From: Okeania sp. KiyG1
GTDB taxonomy: Bacteria > Cyanobacteriota > Cyanobacteriia > Cyanobacteriales > Microcoleaceae
Reading direction: 5' to 3'
Length of the DNA stretch: 62,919 bases
NCBI RefSeq assembly: GCF_014132355.1
Contig: NZ_BLZO01000150.1
Location: forward strand, 1 to 62,919
A program made the translations under genes and the position numbers. Under the pieces are notes generated by a model. It saw only the letters and a list, made by a program, of their open reading frames with translations, was not told the origin of the DNA and ran no database searches. Position 1 is the first letter of the stretch. Every line of letters starts with the position of its first letter. Positions 20,034 through 29,350 of this stretch are shown piece after piece.

Positions 20034-21364
20034 GTGTAGCAGAAGGCAGAGGGCATCCTGCCTGCCTGGGCTATCCCCTTGTGGGGAGCAGGGGAGCAGG
20101 GGAGTAGGGGAGTAGGGAGTAGGGGAGTAGGGGAGTAGGGAGCAGGGGAGAAGGGAGAAAGAGTATAGATAGGTAAGCGATCGCTACTTAAGTTCTCAAA
20201 AAAATGTATTTTTCAATGCACTTTTTCTCCGCAAAAAGCCTCTCAAATGCCAATACATAACTTGTCTGTTTTGTCAAGTTTTATGTGAAGAAAGATGTTT
20301 ATAAAAAACAGCTTTGAAAGGGGGGAGGTAGAGAGAGGGTAGAAGAGAAAATCTTACCTGTTCTCAGTTTGAGATTCTTGAGCTGTCCGCGCCCTTTGCT
20401 TCAACTGCGATAAATTAGGTGATAGGTGGTAGGTTAATTGTGATGATATTTGTTCTCTTGAAGAAGGCAGAAGGGAAAATTGCTTATGGATAGTCTTCGA
20501 CCGGCCACTCCGTGTCTTATAACCCCAAGCAATTTTAAGCACCACCCGTTGACGGTGGGGTATTAAACCCGCAAAAGAAAAGATAACCTGACACCTACTG
20601 CAATTTACGGCGTTGCTGATTCTGGGTATGATGCAGAGCTAGCCGAGCAAGCCAAAATTGGGGGGAATAAAACTCTAAAAGTCCCCCTGTATGATCCCCC
20701 TCCCGTCCCCCTGTATGATCCCCTCCCGTCCCCCTGTATGATCCCCCTCCCGTCCCCCTTAGAAAGGGGGAAGCCAGATGTTGCTGTGCTTTGTGTTGAA
20801 TGGGGGAAGCCAGATGTTGCTGCGCTTTGTGTTGAATGGGGGAAGCCAGATGTTGCTGCGCTTTGTGTTGAATGGGGAAGCCAGATGTTGCTGCGCTTTG
20901 TGTTGAATGGGGGAAGCCATATGTTGCTTCGCTTTTTGTTGAATGGGGGACCAGCGGGGGCTTTACCAGAACCAAACAATCGCACATTCATACTTCAATT
21001 CAGCAACGCCCAATTTACTAACCTTAGTTAAGATGATACTGCCCAAAATGGGTTGGGAGTGTGACTCAAAAAAACCGAATTTCATCATTACTGGACTGAC
21101 ACAGCTAATTTTATGCAGAGCGATTATTGGTGCGGGGGCGGGTTTACCAGGTCCTGGGTAAAACCGGGGCGGGTTCACCAGGTCCTGGGTAAAACCATTC
21201 AGTTAACGCGGAACCCGCCCCTACCGCGGAACCCGCCCCTACCCGATGCACCATTTTAGATGTGCCACTCCACTACTAACAATTCCTCAATTCCCTCATC
21301 CAAAATAATTCGCTTAATGTGCAATGCCTCTTAATTTTGTAGTCTTAACTCTATTATTGTAAAA
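20034..21364. repeat. 1.33-kb repeat-filled gap splitting rpoB from rpoC1
   Basis: No gene is supported. In order: GGGAGTA/GGGAGCA short tandem repeats (20088-20158); an IS-end-like hairpin (CACCACCCGT / ACGGTGGGGT, about 20535-20556); three copies of a ~26-bp unit containing CCCTGTATGATCCCC (20690-20757); and five 35-36-bp units of GGGGGAAGCCAGATGTTGCT then GCGCTTTGTGTTGAAT, starting at 20766, 20802, 20838, 20874 and 20909. A fragment shared with the repeats after rpoC2 follows (20955-21010), then two GCGGGTTCACCAGGTCC elements (21140-21240). Open frames here are by-products of the repeats. Confidence 0.75.
20766..20954. repeat. 35-36-bp direct tandem repeats, five units plus a partial
   Basis: Units begin at 20766, 20802, 20838, 20874 and 20909, with a partial at 20945. 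They abut without spacers, so this is not a CRISPR array. One or two bases differ between units. Confidence 0.85.
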
Positions 21365-23383
21365 ATGCCAAAACTTGAACAAAGATTTGATTATGTCAAA
21401 ATTGGTCTAGCTTCTCCAGAAAGAATTCGTGCCTGGGGAGAGAGAACTTTACCAAATGGTACAGTAGTAGGAGAAGTTACTAAACCAGAAACTATTAATT
21501 ACCGGACTCTAAAACCAGAGATGGATGGTTTGTTTTGCGAACGCATCTTTGGTCCAGCAAAAGATTGGGAATGTCATTGTGGAAAGTATAAGCGAGTCCG
21601 ACATCGAGGTATTGTTTGTGAAAGATGTGGAGTAGAAGTAACTGAGTCACGGGTGCGCCGTCACCGTATGGGATATATCAAATTAGCAGCACCAGTTACT
21701 CATGTTTGGTATCTCAAGGGTATTCCGAGTTATATGGCAATTTTGTTAGATATGCCATTGCGAGATGTAGAACAAATTGTTTACTTCAATGCTTATGTGG
21801 TATTAGATCCAGGTAACCACGAAAGTTTAAGTTATCAGCAACTGTTAACAGAGGATGTTTGGCTAGAAATTGAAGATCAAATTTATAGCGAAGATTCAAC
21901 AATAGTTGGGGTTGAAGTTGGCATTGGTGCTGAAGCTCTACAAGTCTTATTACAAAATCTTAATCTAGAAGAGGTAGCAGAAAAACTAAGGGAAGAAATT
22001 GCTAATTCTAAAGGGCAAAAACGCGCCAAATTAATTAAACGTTTGCGAGTAATTGATAATTTTGTCGCTACGGGTTCAAGACCGGAATGGATGGTTTTAG
22101 ATGCAATTCCAGTCATTCCACCAGACCTACGTCCAATGGTACAGTTGGATGGTGGTCGCTTTGCAACTAGCGATTTGAATGACTTATATCGACGAGTGAT
22201 TAACCGAAATAATCGCTTGGCAAGACTGCAAGAAATCTTAGCACCAGAGATTATTATCCGTAATGAAAAACGAATGTTGCAAGAAGCAGTTGATGCTTTG
22301 ATTGATAATGGTCGTCGTGGTCGTACTGTGGTAGGTGCAAACAACAGACCTCTGAAATCTTTGAGTGATATTATTGAAGGAAAACAAGGTCGTTTCCGGC
22401 AAAACTTGTTAGGTAAACGGGTTGATTATTCAGGACGTTCGGTAATTGTTGTCGGACCAAAATTGGCAATTAATCAGTGTGGTTTACCACGAGAAATGGC
22501 AATAGAATTGTTTCAACCATTTGTCATTCATCGGTTAATTCGTCAGGGGTTAGTTAATAATATTAAGGCTGCTAAAAAACTGATTCAAAGAGGAGACCCT
22601 AATGTTTGGGATGTGTTGGAGGAAGTAATAGAAGGTCATCCAGTGATGTTGAACCGGGCACCAACTTTACACAGATTAGGTATTCAAGCTTTTGAACCTA
22701 TTTTAGTAGATGGTCGTGCAATTCAGTTACATCCTTTAGTTTGTCCGGCATTTAATGCTGACTTTGATGGCGACCAAATGGCGGTTCATGTGCCACTTTC
22801 TTTAGAGTCGCAAGCAGAGGCAAGGTTATTGATGTTGGCATCGAATAATATTTTGTCTCCTGCAACTGGTCGCCCAATTATTACACCTTCTCAAGATATG
22901 GTATTAGGTTGTTATTATCTGACAGCAGAAAACCATAGGGAGCAAGGTGGAAAAGAACTATATTTTGCTAACTTTAATGATGTAATTTTAGCTTATGAAC
23001 AGTCTAAGCTAGGGTTACATACTTATGTGTATTTGAGGTTGCCTGGTGATGTGGCAGTAGAAACAGATAAACCAGAAGAAATGCCTCCCGATATCCAACA
23101 GATATCAGAAGAAGTTGCGGTTAAAAGTTATTGGATGCCATTGGATAGCAAGATATTACCCGATAATTTGGGAGAGCTGAAGTCAGAGAAAACTCTAGAA
23201 AATGGAGATGTAGTTAGGGGTTATCACTTGTATCGGGTTCATTACACTCCACAGGGAAAAATTAAACAGGTTCATATTAAATCTCGCCAGGTGCGGGAGA
23301 TAAATGGAGAAGCAGCGACACAGTTTGTGGTGACAACGCCTGGTCGCATAATTCTCAATCAGACAATTGAAAGTGTTTTGTAA
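21365..23383 (+). CDS. rpoC1: DNA-directed RNA polymerase subunit gamma (beta' N-terminal part)
   Basis: In cyanobacteria the beta' subunit is split; RpoC1 carries its N-terminal half with the clamp and catalytic centre. The zinc-binding segment [15 protein letters not shown] then CERCGVEVT lies at about residues 69-90. The absolutely conserved catalytic loop [12 protein letters not shown] is at about 464-475, giving the three aspartates that hold the Mg2+. Also seen are [19 protein letters not shown] and [19 protein letters not shown]. At 672 residues it is somewhat longer than the usual ~625, with no interruption. ATG at 21365 ([19 protein letters not shown]) is the standard start. It is separated from rpoB by 1.3 kb and from rpoC2 by 0.8 kb of repeats, so each gene may have its own promoter. 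Confidence 0.97.
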   Translation: MPKLEQRFDYVKIGLASPERIRAWGERTLPNGTVVGEVTKPETINYRTLKPEMDGLFCERIFGPAKDWECHCGKYKRVRHRGIVCERCGVEVTESRVRRHRMGYIKLAAPVTHVWYLKGIPSYMAILLDMPLRDVEQIVYFNAYVVLDPGNHESLSYQQLLTEDVWLEIEDQIYSEDSTIVGVEVGIGAEALQVLLQNLNLEEVAEKLREEIANSKGQKRAKLIKRLRVIDNFVATGSRPEWMVLDAIPVIPPDLRPMVQLDGGRFATSDLNDLYRRVINRNNRLARLQEILAPEIIIRNEKRMLQEAVDALIDNGRRGRTVVGANNRPLKSLSDIIEGKQGRFRQNLLGKRVDYSGRSVIVVGPKLAINQCGLPREMAIELFQPFVIHRLIRQGLVNNIKAAKKLIQRGDPNVWDVLEEVIEGHPVMLNRAPTLHRLGIQAFEPILVDGRAIQLHPLVCPAFNADFDGDQMAVHVPLSLESQAEARLLMLASNNILSPATGRPIITPSQDMVLGCYYLTAENHREQGGKELYFANFNDVILAYEQSKLGLHTYVYLRLPGDVAVETDKPEEMPPDIQQISEEVAVKSYWMPLDSKILPDNLGELKSEKTLENGDVVRGYHLYRVHYTPQGKIKQVHIKSRQVREINGEAATQFVVTTPGRIILNQTIESVL

Positions 23384-23640
23384 GGAGTCAGGAGTCAACC
23401 CACCCCTAACCCCTCCCAGGAGGGGAAAGACCGAGTCAGGAGGGAAGAAAGAAAAAGAAACAGGAGTAGAAGGAGAAAGTCTTTTGCTTGCCTTCTTATC
23501 CGGAAAGATATCGTACCTCAAATCAGCAACGCCATAGTTGGCAACTGATGATGTGAAAGAATAAGCTGAAATTAGTGTATAACCATTACTTTCAGTCTAT
23601 AAACTTTCACTTTTGACTTCTGAATTTTGACTTGTGACTT
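23384..23640. repeat. Start of rpoC1-rpoC2 gap, repeat fragments
   Basis: A fragment with CCCCTAACCCCTCCCAGGAG and GTCAGGAGTCA (also near 47750 and 60060) is followed by a shared TATCCGGA..ATATC..TACCTCAAAT segment that recurs near 47870. No gene is seen. Confidence 0.5.
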
Positions 23641-23785
23641 CCGTGAAACGGTATGAGTTGCTCCACTCAGGGAGACCTGAAAGACCGCACTAACTCACCA
23701 CGTCAGCGACAGAGGTGGAAAGTGCCACAAACCAGGTCGCAAATTAGCAAACTGAGCTGACACCGCTGTTGATCGCTAACAGAAG
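23641..23785 (+). ncRNA. Probable 5' fragment of a group II intron (structured RNA)
   Basis: This GC-richer block folds into several clean stems by eye: CCGT/ACGG (23641-23651); GAGTT (23655-23659)/AACTC (23692-23696) enclosing CAGG-GAGA-CCTG (23668-23679); GCGAC (23706-23710)/GTCGC (23736-23740) enclosing GTGG/CCAC (23715-23728); and CTGTT/AACAG (23766-23782). Phrases such as GAAAGACCGCAC, GAGGTGGAAAGTGCC and CAGGTCGCAA resemble domain I of bacterial group II introns, from memory. It ends where an AT-rich dispersed repeat starts, so the rest of the intron and any reverse transcriptase are missing. Confidence 0.4.
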
Positions 23786-23794
23786 GAAAAGTTC

Positions 23795-24085
23795 ATTAAT
23801 TGATAATGGATAATTGATAATTGATAATTACCTCGGGTTTTAACCGTTACGGAATTGAATATAAGTAAATATTATTTCTTTTCTCTTGGTCTCATGGATA
23901 TGGTTAGGAAACCCATCCATCCCACCCAACGGGTGCGCTGCGCTTTTTCCGTTTGTCATGCTGCGCAAACATGTCGGCGACAGCCGTTAACGTAGTTATG
24001 CGAAGCAAAACGACCGCTTTTTCCCCTTAAAAGGGTCGGCTTTAAACCAGAATTATTTAATTATTAATTATTAATTATTAATTAT
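23795..24085 (+). repeat. Dispersed MITE-like element (long form), copy upstream of rpoC2
   Basis: It begins with TGATAATGGATAATTGATAA repeats, then TTTTAACCGTTACGGAATTG, CTCTTGGTCTCATGGATATGG, and a right half with CCCCTTAAAAGGGTCGGC ending in AATTATTTAATTATTAATTA. The same order recurs at 47430-47655 and inversely at 36680-36840. A GC-rich TGCTGCGCAAACATG repeat is nested inside. Confidence 0.65.
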
Positions 24086-24156
24086 TTTGTACCTCATCAA
24101 CTCGAAAACTGCTGTAAATAGAATTAGTAAACTAACAAACAAAGGTAGAGAATAAC

Positions 24157-27100
24157 ATGATTTTTCGGAATAGAGTTATTAATAAGGGTCAACTGAAAAA
24201 GCTAATTTCTTGGTCTTTTAATAATTATGGTACAGCCAGAACTGCAGATATGGCAGATAAGCTGAAAGATTTAGGATTTCGTTATGCGACAAAGGCAGGA
24301 GTTTCTATTAGTGTTGATGACTTACGAATACCTGCTTCTAAACGACAACTTTTAGATGCCGCAGAGGAAGAAATTCGCGATACAACTGACCGCTATACTA
24401 AAGGAAAAATTACTGAAGTAGAACGCTTTCAAAAAGTAATTGATACCTGGAATGTTACCAGTGAAAATCTTAAAGATGAGGTGGTCCGTAACTTTAAGGC
24501 AAGTGACCCTCTAAATTCAGTTTATATGATGGCATTTTCTGGAGCGCGGGGTAATATTTCTCAGGTGCGTCAGTTAGTGGGAATGCGTGGTCTGATGGCA
24601 GATCCACAAGGGGAAATTATTGACTTGCCAATTAAAACTAATTTCCGGGAAGGTTTAACTGTAACGGAGTATATTATCTCCTCCTATGGTGCGCGGAAAG
24701 GCTTGGTTGATACAGCATTGAGGACTGCTGACTCCGGTTATTTGACTCGTCGTTTAGTTGATGTTTCTCAGGATGTAATAGTTCGGGAAGCAGACTGTGG
24801 CACAAAGCGGGGAGTAACAGTGACAAGCATGAAAGATGGCGAACGCGTGTTAATTCCCGTACAAGACAGGTTATTGGGTAGAGTAGCAGGAGAAGATGTT
24901 AAACATCCAGAAACAGGAGAAATTATTAGTAGTGGTGGCGTTCAAGCAGTCAGAAATCAAGTATTTACAGAAGACTTAGCTAAAGCAATAGGTAAAGCAG
25001 GTGTAGAAAAAGTATTTGTGCGATCGCCGTTGACTTGCGAGTCACCCCGGTCTGTCTGTCAACAGTGCTATGGGTGGAGTTTAGCTCATGGTGAGATAGT
25101 AGATATGGGAGAAGCTATTGGGATTATTGCTGCTCAGTCTATCGGTGAACCAGGTACTCAATTAACAATGCGGACATTCCATACTGGTGGTGTATTTACA
25201 GGGGAAGTAGCACGTCAGTTCACATCTCCTTTTGCAGGTGTAGTCAAGTATCCATCAAATGTGCGTACCAGGTCATTCCGGACTCGTCATGGGGACGAAG
25301 CAATGATTGCAGAAAATAATTTTGACCTGACAATAGTAGGAGCTGGTGGTAGTAAAGAAAGTATATTCATTGCTCAAGGTTCTATTTTGATGGTGGAAAA
25401 TGACCAACAAGTGTTAGCAGGAGAAATTTTAGCAGAAGTACCAAAGGCAGGCCAGGTAAGAAAAACAACTGAGAAAGTTACAAAAGAAGTAGCCTCAGAT
25501 TTAGCAGGGGAAGTTCTATTTGCTAAGTTGGTGCAGGAAGAAAAAGTAGATAGACAAGGAACAACGACGCGCATTGCTCAAAGAGGAGGTCTCATCTGGA
25601 TCTTATCAGGAGAAGTTTATAATCTGCCACCAGGTGCAGAAGCAGTAGTCAAAAATGCTACCCAAATTAGTCTGAATAGTGTAATTGCTGAGACTAAGTT
25701 GGTAACAGAGCATGGCGGTGTGGTACGAATTCCTTCTACGGAAAAAAATCAAAATATCTTGAGTGCAGGAACTCCACAGCAAACAACAGATGAGTCTGAA
25801 GATTCAATGACTATGGCTAACGTTCCTACCCAACTACCAGTGCATACGAAAGCACAAAGTCATCTACCTCGTGAGATTGAAGTTATTACTGCAAGTGTGC
25901 GACTAGACCAGGCAAAAGTTAGGATGGAAACCATTGCTAACCGAGACCAGTATATCATTGAAGCCCAAAATCATCAACGATTTGCTTTGAAAGTTTCTCC
26001 TGGCAGTAAGGTTGGTAACCACGAAGTTATTGCTGAACTTTTAGAAGAGAATTATAAAACTACTACAGGTGGCATCATTAAATATGCTGGAGTAGAGGTT
26101 CTCAAACGTGGTAAAGCTAAACAAGGCTACGAAGTGACAAAAGGTGGTACATTGCTATGGATTCCTGAAGAATGCCACGAAATCAATAAAGATATATCTT
26201 TGTTATTGGTAGAAGATGGTCAATATGTAGAAGCAGGCACAGAAATAGTTAAGGATATTTTCTGTCTGTCTAATGGAGTTGTAGAAGTACACCAAAAAAA
26301 TGACATTCTCAGGGAAGTGGTAATTAAACCAGGTGAACTGCATAGTGGAGATTATGAAGCAGAATTAGGGGATTTAAGTCTAATCAATGGTCAGATTGCC
26401 ATGCCAGGAAAGGAAGTGGTACCAGGATTAGCAGTCTCTGAGTTAAAGTATATTGAATATGTAGAAACTCCAGAAAACCCTGGATTATTATTACGGCCTG
26501 TGACGGAATTTCATGTGCCTGACGATCCTGGTGTTCCTTCTCAGAAATCAATTAATTCTTCTATTGAGTTAAGGGCAGTCCAACGTATTCCTTTTAAGGA
26601 TGGAGAACGAGTTAAATCTGTAGAAGGTGTGGAATTACTACGAACCCAGTTAGTATTAGAGATTGGAGAAGAAGCTCCTCAATTAGCTGCTGATATTGAG
26701 TTATCACCAGATCCAAAGGAAGAGGGAGTAATGCGTTTGCAGTTGGTGATTCTAGAATCTTTGGTAATTCGTCGCGATGTAACGGCAGATACAACTCATG
26801 GTAGTACAAGTACCGAACTTTTGGTGAAAGACCGGGATGTAATAGAAGCTGGTGCAGTGGTTGCTCGCACGGAAATTTTATCCAAAGAAGCTGGCGAGGT
26901 ACGCGGTATTAAAGAAGGTTCGGAAGCTATTCGTCGTATTTTGATAGTCAGAGATGCTGACTTAATTAAAATACCAGTTAATACTTTGCCATCTGTAGCT
27001 CAAGGGGATTTATTAGTTGCTGGTGCGGAAATTGCCCCTGGAGTAACTCTCCAACAGTCAGGTATGGTTTCTAAGATTCAGAAAATAGTTGCTGATAATG

Positions 27101-28395
27101 GTGAAGAAAGTTATCAAGTTATGTTACGTCAAGGCCGACCTTATCGTGTTTCAGCAGGAGCGATACTGCTGACCATGGATGGGGACTTGGTACAACGAGG
27201 GGATAATTTAGTACTGTTGGTATTTGAGCGTGCTAAGACTGGGGATATTATTCAGGGTTTACCTCGAATTGAAGAATTGTTGGAGGCGCGTAAACCAAAA
27301 GAGTCTTGTCTTTTAGTGAAGTATCCTGGTCAAGCTCAGGTTAAGGTTAATGAGGATAATGTAGAGGCTAGCGTGGTTTCGCCTGACGGAACAATTACAG
27401 ATTATCCCATAGGTCCTGGGCAGAATGTGATTGTTTCTGATGGACAAAATGTAAATGTGGGCGAATCACTCACAGATGGGCCTCAAAACCCCCATGAAAT
27501 TCTGGAGATTTTCTTCAACTATTACCGCGACCATGAGAGTATTTATGAGGCTTGTTTGAGGAGTTTTGAGGCTTGTCAGCAGTTTTTGGTAGACCAGGTG
27601 CAGGCGGTTTATCAATCTCAGGGTATAGATATTTCTGATAAACATATTGAGGTAATTGTGCGTCAGATGACTGCTAAGGTCAAGATTGATGATGGTGGTG
27701 ATACTACTATGTTGCCTGGAGAGTTGATAGAGTTACGACAAGTGGAACAGGTGAATGAGGCTATGTCTATTACTGGTGGAGCAACAGCTCAGTATACGCC
27801 AGTTTTGTTGGGGATTACAAAAGCTTCCTTGAATACAGATAGCTTTATTTCTGCAGCTAGTTTCCAAGAGACTACAAGGGTATTAACGGAGGCGGCAATT
27901 GAAGGTAAGTCAGATTGGTTAAGGGGATTGAAGGAAAATGTGATTATTGGGCGTTTGATTCCTGCTGGTACTGGTTTTAATGCTTATGAAGATGCCTTGA
28001 GTGCAGAGATTAGTCGTTTGGAACAAAATTGGGATGAGGATATGGATATTATTGAGGAGGAGAATTTACAAGGTGTGGTCTTAGACGATCAAACAGCACG
28101 GTCGTTAGAATTGGAAAGTAATCTGAATTTATCACCTATGAATTCACCTATGAATAATAATTTTGAAGATTCTCAAGGCATATCTCAAGAGCAAAATCAA
28201 TTGATAGATGATACTATGCCTGATTTTCCTGCGATTCTAAGTAATAGTGAATCAGTTTTAGATGACTCTGATTTTGTGCCAGATCCTTTTGATTCCGATT
28301 TTCCTAGCGACCTAGAAGATGACTTAATTGATGATGATGATGATGGTGATGATGGTTTTGATGATTTTGATGAGAATACGCCAGATTTAATTTAG
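24157..28395 (+). CDS. rpoC2: DNA-directed RNA polymerase subunit beta' (C-terminal part)
   Basis: The C-terminal portion of the split cyanobacterial beta' subunit, 1412 residues. It contains the bridge-helix region ([18 protein letters not shown], about residues 129-146) and the trigger-loop sequence [16 protein letters not shown] (about 330-345). A long cyanobacteria-specific insertion of sandwich-hybrid motifs follows, and then the C-terminal catalytic-core part with [13 protein letters not shown]. The tail is extremely acidic (long runs of Asp, ending ENTPDLI). ATG at 24157 ([19 protein letters not shown]) fits the family, with a purine-rich stretch before it. The gap to rpoC1 holds a probable group II intron fragment and a dispersed repeat. 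Confidence 0.97.
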   Translation: MIFRNRVINKGQLKKLISWSFNNYGTARTADMADKLKDLGFRYATKAGVSISVDDLRIPASKRQLLDAAEEEIRDTTDRYTKGKITEVERFQKVIDTWNVTSENLKDEVVRNFKASDPLNSVYMMAFSGARGNISQVRQLVGMRGLMADPQGEIIDLPIKTNFREGLTVTEYIISSYGARKGLVDTALRTADSGYLTRRLVDVSQDVIVREADCGTKRGVTVTSMKDGERVLIPVQDRLLGRVAGEDVKHPETGEIISSGGVQAVRNQVFTEDLAKAIGKAGVEKVFVRSPLTCESPRSVCQQCYGWSLAHGEIVDMGEAIGIIAAQSIGEPGTQLTMRTFHTGGVFTGEVARQFTSPFAGVVKYPSNVRTRSFRTRHGDEAMIAENNFDLTIVGAGGSKESIFIAQGSILMVENDQQVLAGEILAEVPKAGQVRKTTEKVTKEVASDLAGEVLFAKLVQEEKVDRQGTTTRIAQRGGLIWILSGEVYNLPPGAEAVVKNATQISLNSVIAETKLVTEHGGVVRIPSTEKNQNILSAGTPQQTTDESEDSMTMANVPTQLPVHTKAQSHLPREIEVITASVRLDQAKVRMETIANRDQYIIEAQNHQRFALKVSPGSKVGNHEVIAELLEENYKTTTGGIIKYAGVEVLKRGKAKQGYEVTKGGTLLWIPEECHEINKDISLLLVEDGQYVEAGTEIVKDIFCLSNGVVEVHQKNDILREVVIKPGELHSGDYEAELGDLSLINGQIAMPGKEVVPGLAVSELKYIEYVETPENPGLLLRPVTEFHVPDDPGVPSQKSINSSIELRAVQRIPFKDGERVKSVEGVELLRTQLVLEIGEEAPQLAADIELSPDPKEEGVMRLQLVILESLVIRRDVTADTTHGSTSTELLVKDRDVIEAGAVVARTEILSKEAGEVRGIKEGSEAIRRILIVRDADLIKIPVNTLPSVAQGDLLVAGAEIAPGVTLQQSGMVSKIQKIVADNGEESYQVMLRQGRPYRVSAGAILLTMDGDLVQRGDNLVLLVFERAKTGDIIQGLPRIEELLEARKPKESCLLVKYPGQAQVKVNEDNVEASVVSPDGTITDYPIGPGQNVIVSDGQNVNVGESLTDGPQNPHEILEIFFNYYRDHESIYEACLRSFEACQQFLVDQVQAVYQSQGIDISDKHIEVIVRQMTAKVKIDDGGDTTMLPGELIELRQVEQVNEAMSITGGATAQYTPVLLGITKASLNTDSFISAASFQETTRVLTEAAIEGKSDWLRGLKENVIIGRLIPAGTGFNAYEDALSAEISRLEQNWDEDMDIIEEENLQGVVLDDQTARSLELESNLNLSPMNSPMNNNFEDSQGISQEQNQLIDDTMPDFPAILSNSESVLDDSDFVPDPFDSDFPSDLEDDLIDDDDDGDDGFDDFDENTPDLI

Positions 28396-28963
28396 AATTT
28401 AGAATTTAGAATTTAGAATTTAGGAGGGAAGAAAGAAGAAGTATGATTTTGCCCCCCTAGCCCCCCAATTTTGGGGGGAATAAGACTCTAAAAGTCCCTC
28501 AATTTTTGGGAGGAATAAAACTCTAAAAGTCCCCCAGAATTGGGGGATTTAGGGGGCTTTACCAGAAGCAAACAATCGCGCATTCATGCTTCAATTCAGC
28601 AATGCCTCCTTCTGCCCCCCTAGCCCCCCAATTTTGGGGGGAATAAGACTCTAAAAGCCCTTCAAAATTGGAGGGAATAAAACTCTAAAAGTCCCCCAGA
28701 ATTGGAGGATTTAGGGGGCTTTACCAGAAGCAAACAATCGCGCATTCATGCTTCAATTCAGCAATGCCTCCTTCTGCCCCCCTAGCCCCCCAATTTTGGG
28801 GGGAATAAGACTCTAAAAGTCCCTCAATTTTTGGGAGGAATAAAACTCTAAAAGTCCCCCAGAATTGGAGGATTTAGGGGGCTTAAGCATAACCAAACAA
28901 TATATGATATTATTTCTCCTATGTATAAGTAATTTTATTCCTGAAAACTAACAATTAAATATT
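28396..28963. repeat. 163-bp tandem repeat array after rpoC2
   Basis: After AGAATTT heptamers (28394-28421), a unit beginning GCCCCCCTAGCCCCCCAATT starts at 28451, 28614 and 28776, so the period is 162-163 bp with about 2.6 copies. Each unit holds two inverted GC boxes (CCCCCCAATTTTGGGGGG, and CCCCCAGAATTGGGGG) and the word ACCAGAAGCAAACAATCGCG. The array could stop transcription from rpoC2 by its hairpins. A related fragment is in the rpoB-rpoC1 gap. No gene is seen. Confidence 0.8.
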
Positions 28964-29338
28964 ATGTCATTAGAAAATATTCAACTAACAATTACTCTAT
29001 CTGACTCAAAATTAGAAGAGGATAAACTTGAAGAAGATACCCGGTATATTTTGTCGGAAATTGAAGGATTTGATGGCGTTCAAAAAGCAGATTTAATATC
29101 AATAGAAACTGCCGAACCTGGTGCTAAAAATATCGGCGGTTTTTTAGTAGGAATTCTCACTGCAGAAATTAATGCTAAAAATCTCAAAGCTTTGGTTGGA
29201 TATTTGGGCGATCGCCTCTCTGGTAAGACTGTTAAAATTAAGGCTGAAGGTAATGGTCGAAAGATAGATATTGAAGTTGGTAATATGGAAGATTTGAAAA
29301 AAGCTTTGGCAGAAGTGGATGATTTTTTGAAGGCTTAA
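28964..29338 (+). CDS. EACC1-like small protein (effector-associated constant component)
   Basis: A 124-residue soluble alpha/beta protein with no signal or membrane segment. Its layout matches the EACC1 family as I know it: an N-terminal strand (IQLTITL), a helix-rich acidic segment, the turn EPGAKN (residues 51-56), a hydrophobic helix/strand GGFLVGILTAEI, a helix NLKALVGYLGDRL, strands KTVKIKAEGNGRKIDIEV, and a final helix ending in DDFLKA. EACC1 proteins were described computationally as small constant partners encoded beside caspase-like or other effector genes in predicted bacterial conflict systems. Here it ends 12 bp before a caspase-GUN4 gene, which supports the assignment. The exact biochemical role is unknown. 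No homology search was possible, so the family name is a recognition call. Confidence 0.65.
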   Translation: MSLENIQLTITLSDSKLEEDKLEEDTRYILSEIEGFDGVQKADLISIETAEPGAKNIGGFLVGILTAEINAKNLKALVGYLGDRLSGKTVKIKAEGNGRKIDIEVGNMEDLKKALAEVDDFLKA

Positions 29339-29350
29339 GGAGATTTTTTC
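29339..29350 (+). promoter_or_regulatory. Ribosome binding site between the two genes
   Basis: AAGGAG directly follows the TAA of the EACC1-like gene and is separated from the ATG at 29351 by a short T-rich spacer. This strong site supports translation of the caspase-GUN4 gene from a two-gene message. Confidence 0.7.

Noticed and set aside
20766-20954. Possible CRISPR array (36-bp repeats)
   Set aside because: Units abut directly with no unique spacers, and no cas gene is present. The same applies to the 197-bp and 163-bp arrays.
20595-21161. Several overlapping frames of 70-130 codons between rpoB and rpoC1
   Set aside because: They are low-complexity translations of the 26-bp and 36-bp tandem repeats in different frames on both strands.
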